A stretch of 64,000 nt of DNA, taken from Paracentrotus lividus. Its lineage: Eukaryota > Echinodermata > Echinoidea > Camarodonta > Echinidae. A program made the translations under genes and the position numbers. Under the pieces are notes generated by a model. That model did not search any database and was not told where the DNA came from. It worked only from the letters and a program-made list of their open reading frames with translations. The stretch covers positions 9,893,435 to 9,957,434 of the forward strand of contig CALNVZ010003435.1 of NCBI GenBank assembly GCA_940671915.1, given 5' to 3'. Positions 38,801 to 50,800 of the stretch are shown piece after piece (within the stretch, counting starts at the first letter, position 1; every line of letters starts with the position of its first letter).

Positions 38801-41800
38801 TTTTGGTCCCTGACAGGCCCCACTACCCCACTCACAAGGAGGCACCATCCACTGTCTAGAGAACAACATCCAAACCCTTCAGAAGGATTGCAAGCTACAG
38901 ATCCTTCGAGTCGCTGAGCTTTCCTCAAATGATTACCATGAGGACAGGGCCCTGTACTTTGCCTGCAGGGATGACAGGGAGAGGTTCTGTGGCAAGACGC
39001 ATGCAGGCCAAGGCAACATCTACAAGTGCCTCAAAGACCACAAGTTCAGTCCAGAGATGAGCACAGAGGTAAGTGCTAAGCACAAGAATTGAATTGCTTT
39101 GTCTGTTCAGAGAAGAACAAAGTAGTTAAGTCACCAAAGATTTTTCTTTTTTGCAAATATGCAATTAAAAATGGTATAAATATTTGTAATCTGAATGACA
39201 TCACCATGAGCACAGAAAGAAGTAGAATGCAAAGCACAAGAATTGCATTGAAAATATAAATTCTTGCATAGAAGTCATGGAACAGTCTGGCTCCAAACAT
39301 TTTGATTTAGTCCTTGTGTATTGTAAGGATTCTCTACCCAACTATTTTTTTTTCTCTGTATATCATGTGCCTAAAATTTTGTTTGTTAAGAGAAAAACAA
39401 AGTAATTTAGTCCTTTAAAAAATGTTACCTTCTTTAACTGAGATGGCACAAACAGTCATATTTTGAATGACATTTCTGTATTAAACTGACAACAATGTGT
39501 TCCAGAAAATCATTTCTGATATTTGATTCAGATCTTGAAACAATTCTTACAATACAGAGAATACCTCTTGTGTAGTAGAAAACATGTTCTGTTTATTCAT
39601 ATGTGAAGAGTAATGTCTAAGGAGCTGCTGGCTAAGCAGGTAAATTTGTTGGTTGTGTAAAAAGAACAGATTCACAGGTGCCATTGTACTCTGAATCTTT
39701 GGTGACATGACAATTGCACCGGACAGTATTTCTTCTAAGATGTAGAGCTAGGGTTAGGTTTGCAATAAGGGTTTAATGTTAGGTTTAGAGTCAGGTTTAG
39801 GTATAGAATTAAGTCTACAGCTGGAGGTTTAATAAATCATTTAGTGTGTGCATAATTTACAGTGGAGCAAACATCACGGAATCAAATCTTGATATTGTCT
39901 TGGTTTTGATTTGATTGGACAGTGCAAAGAGAAGCTCACAACCCGGCAGAAGGTAGTAGCTCAAGACTACAAGGTGAACTACAGGCTACAGCGTAAGTGC
40001 AAGAAAGAGATACAAGAAGCCGAGTGTGTGGAAGTAGGATCCAAGACAAAGGAGGTCCGATTGGCTAAAATCTTGCTGTGCTTAGAACAGGCCAGCAAGG
40101 ATTCAGGTTAGTTTTATGAAACATTTAAGATCAAGTCCAGGGCACCATTGCATTAAGAGTTACTATTATAGTACTTAACTTTGCCATCAATGGTAACTAC
40201 CATAGCAACATTGCTCAACAGCCATTGCTCAACTGCATCAAAATGCAATATTTCATAAAAGTTACCATTGATGGCAAAATCACGCAACAAGTTGAGTTGA
40301 TACAGAGAACAAAAACATTTTTGAAAATAAATTGTGAAAAATTTGGAAAATGCCGATACGGAGAGAGAGAGAGAGAGATCAAGATTTGAATACTATTGAG
40401 ATTATCTACCAATACTAACAAATAAACAACTTCGTCCTAAAATTATGTTTAGACTACACTTTGACAACCCTACCTTCATGTTTATCTGAGAAACTGATTT
40501 TCTCAACAAATGTTATGGTGGTGTTCACATGTTCTGGCATTGAGCAAGGTGATTTGATATAGATAAACTGTTAATTTTCCCCCGAGGGTTTTATTTCTGC
40601 AAATTTAGCTAGTCGTACAAACAGAAAAATAGGTATCTTTTGTACTGCAGGAGGGTTAGCTGCTTGCTTGGTTAACATGAATTTAATGACACATAAATGT
40701 GACAGAATCAACCCTGAACTTTTATGATGATCCTTTTAATCCTCTTTCTCTGATTAGGATTCAAGTTTAGCGATGAATGCCAGGCTGAGCTGACCAACAC
40801 CCACAAGGAGATCATGTAAGACTACATGATCAACCCTGAACTCTTCTTATGGTCTTCTTTCTCTCTCTCTCTCTTTCTCTTCAGCACTCAAATTCAGTGG
40901 AGAATGCCAGGCTGAACTGACCGACACTCGCAAGGAGATCATGTCAGACTATATGATCAACCCTAAACTCGTCTTACTTTCTTCTCTTTCTCTTTCTGTA
41001 TTCAGGACTCACGTTCAGCGGAGAATGCCAGGCTGAACTGACCGATACCCGCAAGGAAATCATGTCAGACTATATGATCAATCCTGAACTAGTCAAAGCC
41101 TGCTCAAATGATATTGAGAATCAGTGCAGGGGTTTGAGACGAGAGGGAAAGACCATTCATTGTTTAATGGCATTGGCTAAAAAGGATGATATAACGGCAG
41201 AATGCAAGAAAGGGGTAAGTGATGAAACTCCCTAGAGATACACAGTGTGTCCCAGAAAAAAAAAATTAAACCCAACTTTGAGAGCCTTGTATTCAAGGTT
41301 TGTAACTTATGTGACATTTAATTTTATGTCATGTTGAAGAGTAACTCATATTCTGTCCAGTGTTACCAACTTTATGCCTGTCCTGTCATGGATGATGGAG
41401 CACTTTGCATTTAAAAATCATGTGTCGAAGTTGCCTTGCACCAAGTTTGGCCAGAACCAATCCATGACCTCCACCAATCATTGATTATTTGAGGTAAGAT
41501 TTCCTGAGTTCATTCCCAAGGGATGTAAGGGTATTTTGAAAATTGATATGCTTGAGTTTGCTTCTACTGAAACTTGGTATAATGCAGATTTAATGCAGGT
41601 GTTTTTAAAACCCTAGTGCCTTGTCATCAATTACACCATTTTTTGGTATCATTAAACAGAATATGGGCAATTCCATGATTAGTTTCGTTACACTTTAGGG
41701 CTACTTTTACTCTAAGGTTAGCTCGTACATGAAGACGCTTTGATATTATTGTTAAATTTTTGTAGTGTCAGTACCTATAGACATAACCTACTTCACCCCC

Positions 41801-44800
41801 ACAAAAGAAATCAAGAGACACGTTTCAGTAAGTTGTAGCAAGTACTTTAATTTTGGTTAGTTACGTTACAAAAAGTGGACATGCTTTTTTGGGAACCGAC
41901 TTTGCATTCAAACCTTCCTCAAACGAGGTTCAATCGAGACAAACCATAACATTCATGTCCTAACTGGTTTCTTGGCAAGTTATTTAAGACGACAAATTTC
42001 AGAAATCGCTTTATGTTTTTTGTACGGTATCCAAAAAACATGGTTAGTTACGTTACCGGTTAGTTACGTTACATTTTGTCTATGCAAACAAAAATTGGAT
42101 TTGGCCATATGTTTTTCACATCTAGTATGTATAAATGGCTTCATCCATATAAAATAATAATGCAGAATAGTAATATTGTCCTATTTAGTACTGAACCTAA
42201 TTCTTTATACCCACAAATAGCATATTTATGCCTCCTAAGTACCTATTCAGCATTTGGTTTGCAGTGAAATGCATACGGAAGGAGGGTCTGAAAATCAGCA
42301 AGCATGTATACTTATCCCCGATTAATACAATTTTCATGTTCAGGACAGTTGATAATTTTAAAGTAAAGAAATAAATGAATCACCATAATTTATCAGACAG
42401 AGATGAGGAATACAAAAAATGTATTTGTATTTTTTTGTTATTGGTGATAGGTTCAGTGGCATCAATGGTGCAAAGTAAAATAACCAAGACGACATTTTTC
42501 CCCATGTAAATGACTGAATATACAAACATATTACGATTTCATATGGTGCACAGGGTAACCTTAAAACGTTCTTCCTACCAGAGTTAACATTTTTAACACT
42601 TCCTATGCTCATATCTTTATAAAAGTAGTCATTAATAAAGCTGTGATTAAAATTAAAGTGTATCACTTTTCATCAATGAATTTAAGCTTCACACAAACTT
42701 TTCGCTCATGCTGCTAAAGTAAATTCCAATGTAAAATGAAAGTTAATGTTTGATATCAAAAGGTTATTCTTCTATGATATGCATGTTCATGTGCATCGTG
42801 ATTAGGATGCATACTGGTAAAATAGAAAATAATTGAAGAGTGTCTTTCCCTGCATGCCCTGTCCGTAATATTGGGAACTAAACAAAAATATATACTATTA
42901 TATGAATCTCTTATGCCTCTTAACCAATACAAATCAGGAAAAAGCGGTTCATTGTCCGGTTATCACAAAGTCACACGTCATCTTTGTTTGAGTTACAGCT
43001 ATCCTTTGACAAGATGTGTGTCTTGATTTAGGCTCACTTGGGGTCATAAAAGTTAAATTTATTATTCATGCTTTCTTTCATGAGAAGTCATTTGGTTCAG
43101 TTGTTTTAATTATTTAGGTCTGATATATTTGGCCTATATTACATGTATGTTACAATTAGTCCGTAGGGTTGGCAATTGTTTTCTCATGGTCTCTCTTGTC
43201 TTAATATATCATAATATGTTTTCTACTTTCCACTGAACAGTGTAGATTAAGTTGAATAGCAGTTAGTTACGTTACTGCATGGTTAGTTACGTTACATGGT
43301 TAGTTGCGTTACACATTTTGGATGCTTCTCAATTCGCTATATGACAATGTTATTGATTTAATGGGATTGTTTTGAGTTAGAATGTATGTATAGGAGGAAT
43401 TTTTAGAATATGAATATTCTGGGCATTTACTTTCTTTTCAGGAAAAACAAAGTTGATTTTTTGGTTAGTTACGTTACATGGGGATTCAAAGGGCAGAGAA
43501 TTCCAAAATTTGTGGTTATTAACAAACCCAATACAATTTTTTTTACTCTGATTTCTGAAAGACAATTATATTCAATTATTGAATGTTCCTAAATTTACTG
43601 AAAAGACCCTTTTTGTAGTATTCACTGATGTTTTAAACTTTTTGTAGTGTTTTCCTCATAATTTCAGCCTGAAATATCAACTATGCTAAATCCACTTATT
43701 CAGATATTTTCTTGTAATTAATTGACTTTTAGACTTTTGGTCTGTATTCTTCAACATATCTTCTACCATAAAACACAAATTTCACCAGGAAAATCGCAAT
43801 TCTAATTTTTATGTCCATGTCCACTAATTCATGGAATTGCCCATATGAGTTATTAGTCATTTACAGTAAAGGAGGGGCTAAATGAAAAGTTAGCCTCACC
43901 TATAGTTCAGAGTTAGAAAAAAGTTTGCTCGTGAGAAAAGAATGGTTCTCAAAATCAAATTAACAAAGCATATCTCTATTTTTTTTAACCTGTGTCCATA
44001 TCATTTGCACATGTTTTTTGTTGACAGTTTTGACCAAACATATGACCTTTGACCTTTTGTTTGTGGTAGCTATCAACTCTTATAGAGGAGGCTGATGCTG
44101 GATCTGATTACAGAATAGATCCATCTCTACACGCTGCTTGTAAGGAGGCCAGAGCTCTCATCTGCCCCAAGAAAACTGATGCTGAGTAAGTATATGGCGT
44201 AAATATTCATATTATGAATGGTAGCGCCGTAAAACCTAAAAACAACAACAACAACAAGTATCTCTACCGACGTCTCGATTGCACAACATGAAGGTGTTGG
44301 GGCTAAACAACCAGAACTAAGATTTGTTAACACTTAGAAAAAATACTTCACACTTATATAAATCAAAGTGTATTTTTTAAAACTGATTTTATTGACTTAA
44401 TATAATATAATAATAATGCATTAATATAGTGCCATCTGTCTAATTAAACTATTCTTAGGCAAAATTCAATTTCATTCTCAATTTCAGATATTGTGCAAAC
44501 ATCTACACTGTACCTCAACAGTATGACAATACACCAGGCTGTCGCCTGTAAAGAAGAAATGAAAGCATTTAATATGAGTTTTGAATTTCACAATTTTTTA
44601 AAGACTTAACCCTAACTAGGCCGGGGTATTTTGGGAGTTGATCTCGGCCGTCGACCGCGCGATTGCGCCGAAAATTGGCATAATTGTATAGTTATTTTTT
44701 CATGAAAATTGTTTTTTAATTAATTATGCTAATTTATGCATAATTAATATTGGAAATCGTACTTATTGCTCTAATTTCCTAAATACAGCTCCAAATGTGC

Positions 44801-47800
44801 TCATTTTTGGTGTGAATATTCTTTATAGCCTTCCTATCAATTGTACTCGAAAAAAATTCCGGTATCACAACTAATTTCTTATGTATTTTATTGTTTTTTA
44901 AATTTCTTATGTATTTCTTTGTTTTTTCGACCTTTTTATTTTCATTGTTTTTTTTATGAAATTTGTTGGGGACACTTAGCAATCATAAAAACCATATAAT
45001 CAAGTAATTTGAATTAGTAAAAGCAAAAATAATCACTCATTTATGAATTTTAGCTGAAAACACATTTTCTATTGACTTTGTACATGAAATCACGTTTTTG
45101 AGCAATTTTGGGTCTGACGCACGTGTACAAAATTATGCGTAACTCGCGAACTAGGTACCCGAACGTCGCAAATTTGGTCTTAAAAGATGCGGGAGACTTG
45201 GAGGAAAAAAGTCATGCCACATCGCGGCGAGAGCTTTTCGTGTTGCGAACATATTGGGCGAAACGTCAAGCCTGCCCCCCCTTGACGTTTCGCCCAATAT
45301 GTTCGCAACACGAAAAGCTCTCGCCGCGATGTGGCCTGGGAAGCCCCCCCAGCCTAGTTAGGGTTAAATTAGGCATTAGAAATGATGTAATTCTGTATAT
45401 CTTTGTTTGTATACTTTCAGAACTCTGTCTTGTTTAATGGAGAATATTGAAGATAATCAAATGAAGGACACATGTGCTGAAAAACTTTTGGAAATACAAT
45501 ACTTTATCTCAAGGAATTTCAGGTGAGTTTAGAAAATCTTTAATATAATTTGTGACACAATTTTATCAGATTAAAATTTCCAAAGATCACATAAGAATGA
45601 AAATTTCCTATCGTTTTAGTCATTTAAACGACTATTTTCATGAAATTAGAATGATATATCTTTGGTAAGAAAGGATTTGTGAATGAATGTAGGGCATTGG
45701 TGAAAATAACATTTTTAACTTGCTTTCGTAACATTATCACAAGCAGGGAGCTCTGCAATCAGCTGATTTGACTAGATTTCTGTCCCATCATGCATTGCAA
45801 TGAAAGAACCGTAATACTGGTATTCTCATCACCTTTGTTCATTCTCTCCAACCTTAGACTAGACCCTGTTCTCTTTAAGAACTGTGAAACTGATGCTGAA
45901 AATCATTGCTATACGGAGAAGTGGAGTCCAAAAGATGAGACTCCTAGTGGACTGGTATTCTCTTGTCTTCATCGTCATCTTCATGACAAGGAATCACCCG
46001 TAAGAATCGTGTATTATTATTCATTTATAATAAATCATTAAATAAATAAAAAGGAGTCACCCGTGAGAACCTTTTATTATTATTTTATTTACAACAAACC
46101 ATTCAATAAATAAAAATTCATTGTCATTTCCATGACCTGTAAGAATCCTTTAGTCAGCTTACCTAATTAGAATGTGCATGTGCTCTCATGCAAATGAATT
46201 CCATCCATTGTCTGGAAACTCTTTATTTTTTAAACTTTTTTTTTTCAAAATCTTGAAACTGCTTTTAATGAAACAGTTAAAAGAAACTCCTTTGATTAAA
46301 CTCTCCAGTGCCCTGTAAAGACTTCAAATCAATTCCAAATTTGAAACAACCATTCTCATTGGTTTACAGCATGCGGGACTTTAATGCAAGACGTTACGTA
46401 ACAAAGACCCGGATTGGTTACTATCAATTTGCAATTGATTGTAGCTCTGTATGTTTCTCAAGGAGTGGAGATTGTACAGTGCGGGATTGTAAAATGAATC
46501 CTATGACCGGGGTAATAATATACTGTAAGCGCTTTGGTCTTAAAAAGTCTTAAAAAGTGCTTTATAAGAAACCAGTATTATTATTATTATTATTATTATT
46601 ACAGGCCACAAGTTCCTATGGTTACGTATAGTATGATTCTTTTTGCAGTATGGTGAAATAAACTTTAAACATCAATGAAGTGATAGTATTCATATACTTT
46701 TTGATTCATTAATGACAATATATACATATTTTATATGATATTTCAGCTTCAATCCCGTTGTGCTGATCAAGTCCACCGTGTTCTTCGTCAGCGTGCTGTG
46801 AGTGTACATCTCAATCCAAGGATAGAAGAGAATTGCAGGAGTGACCTTGGAGCATACTGTGCAGACAAGAACAAGAGGGGAGAGGTAGGAGCTTTGCTAG
46901 TCTGGCTTAGACTCTTCTGTTTTCTCAAGAATTATTTTGCAGTAAATAAGAAAAGAAGTGCATCAAAGAAATGAAAAGGCTTTTGATCAGGAAAATAGAT
47001 TTGGGCAATACAGTATTAACCCATTGACGACTGAGCAAGAATATACTTGGGCTGCGGTTTATAGGAAATGTGTGTTGTAGCCAAATCAGCTTGTCTCCAA
47101 CAGGTTAAGATCTCGAGATAACGTGAAATCAGTGACTTTAGAACGACTTAATATATTTGATTTATGCAGGAATTGAGATGCCTTCAAGAGCATATGGGCG
47201 ATTTACAAGACAAGTGCAAACAGGCTGTTGGTAATTTCACTGTGGAAGAAGCTGAAGATGTACAGATGAATAGGAAACTCATCGCATCATGCGCTACCAT
47301 GCTCAGGAAGTTTTGCCAGGTGAGTATGAATAAAAGTTATGGTCAAAGTTAGTAATTAGCGTTGTAAAAGTGAGTAAAATATGTAGTGAGTATTTCTTGA
47401 AATCTGGTTTAGCAGACTCTTGTGTATGTGAAGAAATGGTTACAACCCGACAGACCGCAGGGCCGATAGACCGCAAGGCCAACACTGAGTCACAATGACC
47501 CTAAGAAACCAGGTAACGATGTCCTGTGATTGCATTTTGTTGTATGCCCTAACCCTAACCTTAGGATTGGGTCCTGATTGACCCTACACCTAGGTTGCGA
47601 TGTCTATAGACACCGCGGTGTATCGGCCCCGCGGACTATTGGGATGCTCCCAAAAAAGTTACCTATTTATAAACACTATGCTGTACCCTAAGAACTTTTA
47701 CATAAAAAAAAAACACAAATGTATGAAGACTTCTTTTCTTGTTCTCCTTGAGAAAGGTTTTGTGATTTTACAAATATGATTTGGATCTACAATCCACATT

Positions 47801-50800
47801 GTGCAAGATACTATTCCTAGAGTGATATGAAACCCTTTTTAATTTTTTATATAACAATCTAAAATAAGATTTTTATTTTGCTATCATTGTCTTTTTACAT
47901 TGTAATATTCACATGTCCAAGTTTTTTTGGCTAAGTGTTTTTACTTGCGACTTCTTTTTTTTTTAATATTGTTTTATTTTTCCAGGTAATTTTGAAGATT
48001 GATATTAATCTTCATTTATTTTTCTGTTTTGCTATCCTAAGGAGAAATTGAAAGCCAAGAGGGTAGACGAAGGAGAAGCTTTGAAATGTCTGATAGAACA
48101 CAAGAATGATGAAGAAATGGAAGCCAAATGTTCTGCGAGCATTGAGCATTTCCAACTGGTAAGAATGTTATAATGGCCAACAAGCAAGTAGTAATGCTAA
48201 CTAGGCTGGGGGGGCCCTCAACATTTCGCGCAATATTTTCGCAACGTGAAAAGCTGTCGCCGCGATGTTTTGTGACATTTTTCCTCCGAGTCTCCTGCAT
48301 CTTTTAAGACCAAATTTGCGATGCCCGGATACCCGGTTCAGGAGTTACGCATAATTTTGGACCTGTGCTTCAGACCCAAAATTGCTCAAAAACGTGATTT
48401 CATGTACAAAGTCGATACAAAATGTGTTTTCAGCTAAAATTCACATATGAGTGATTATTTTTGCTTTTACTGATTCAAATTACTTGATTTTATGCTTTTT
48501 ATCATTGTGTAAGTGTCACCAACAAATTTCATTGAAAAAACAATGAAAATAAAAAGGTAAAAAAAAAAGGAAATACATAAGAAATTGCAAAAAAACAATA
48601 TAATACATAAGATATTGATATGACATTGCAATTTTTTTCAAATATATTTGCTAAGAACACCATAAAGGGCTTCAACACCAATACTTAGCACACCAAAACT
48701 TAGCACATTTGGAGCTTTAGTTAGAGCAGAAAATACGATTTCACATATTAATTACGCATAAATTAGCATAATCAATTAAAAGCAATGTTCATGAAAAAGG
48801 TAACTATACAATTTTGTAGATTAGGTCGCAGGCGACGTGCATGCCAATTTTCGGCGCGATCGCACGGACGACGGCTGAAATCTCAAGGGGGGGGGGGGCC
48901 TGGTTCGTAATATTTCAAATCATGATGCTTCCATTTCATCTAAAATTGAGTATCATGTCTCACTTCAATGTGCACCTAGATTTAAATTAAACCCTTCTGG
49001 TATAAGCCATGTTTTGTAAGATAATTATTTTATTTACATTTTTGTTTCCAATTGACAGATTCAGTTGAAAGATTATCGATTCAGCTTCAAATTCAAGGAA
49101 AGCTGCCGTAAAGATGTTCTTAAACTTTGTAAAGGAAGCAGGGATAAGTGAGTATTACATGAATTCTTTGTATCATGCATTTTATCTTAGTTTCAAGCAT
49201 GCTCTCTCATGAAAAATATATATACTTCCCCTTTTACAGCAAAAGGTAGTTCATACATGTACTTGAAAAGATCACCATGTGGTAGTCTTGGTTAAATGAC
49301 AGTTGGTATATTGCTTTGGCCAAATAACCTGCTTATGCAGGGCTCAACATTAAGGGGCGCCCGGGCGCCCGGGGCGCCTATATCACCTACCAGGACCCTC
49401 AAATCAGAGGAATTATCAAAAAGTAGTTGCCCGAGTTGACCCTCAAAATTTTTTGCAAGCACAGGGAAAATTTGGAATATAACTCTAGGTATGTAGGTAT
49501 TAAAACATTTGATGACTATTCCAAACACCTAAATGTGATATTAAAACTAATTTCAAGTCAAATATCAGAGCAGAAATCATCCTGATATTTCTTAAAACAC
49601 CGATCGTTTGTGTCTAGTCCCATGTGTGCTAATTGGTGTAGACTGACATTTTTTGAAGTTTTTGCTCATAGATTTTAAGGTTAAAATTTGGTCATGGGTG
49701 TCCAGTTTTCAAAGAATGAGCATTACAAAATATGATCTTGAAACCTATTACCCCAGTTACATCTGAAATTTAGTTTTCAAAAAAGGTAAAAAAAGATCGA
49801 TTTTTGGTGGCTATATCTGCACTGTTTGTAGCATGAACTGAGTTGTATTCCTCCCAGAAGTCTTGGGGCAGAATCTGTCAGTGAGAGCCTCTGACAGCAG
49901 AAGTTCGGATGTTCTAATCTTGGAAGGGGCTTACTTTTAAAAGTGATGGAGTGATTGTCTGATGAAATCAATTATGTTAGCATACTTTGGGTGAAATGGT
50001 GGATGAATTTTTTATTTTTTTATTATTAAACTAGACCACAGAAAAATTGAACTCCATTGTAACAGTTAGAAGTGTAGACTAGATCTACATTCTTTGTTCA
50101 GATCTCCTAGACTAGAAAAAAAAAATTTGGAGCGAAGTTCAGATTTTACCGGTCATTTTTTTTTGGTTGTTTTTTTTACACATCCGTCATTGACGTCTTT
50201 TCTTAATGTCAAGTTTTTATTTCAAAAGAAAATTATTGTCATGCTTTTAATTTATCAATTTCTTGCAGCATAATTAACTAAACTAACGGCATACATAATT
50301 GGTGTATGAATTTTGAATGGGAAAAAAAGATGAAATTAAGAAAAGTAGCTCCCAGTCCCGAACCCATTTTTTTCCTCACCAACTCAGGGGCTTCCCGCCC
50401 TAATAAAAAGGGGAAACTTTGTTGTTTTGTCTATTTTCATTTTTTTTTTCGGGCAACCAGATTTTTGATTCGGGCTCCCAAATTTGGAAAATATGGATAT
50501 TTGGTTGCCCGGTAGGGCAACCAAAAAAAAATGTTAGTGTTGAGCGTTGGCTTATGGTTCATCATGAGGAATATTTTTTTATTGAAAGATTATTTTAAGA
50601 TTACATTGTGATTAATTTTGAGAAGCATGTCGACTAAATTCCTTGTTCAATGACATAAGTGCTATGTCAGGAGTCAAACCTCATACCTCCAATATTTAAC
50701 AGGCCTTATTTCATATATTTCATTTTTTTGTGGCGAATATATGGGGGGGGGGGGAAGGGGGTCAAAATGTTTTAATTCTAAAATGCAAATTTTAAGAGTG

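Noticed and set aside
41855-43477. Spaced 15-base repeats considered as a CRISPR-like array
   Set aside because: Spacing is irregular, from 16 bases to over 1 kb, in an animal intron with no associated genes; it is bounded by inverted repeats and better seen as part of a mobile element.
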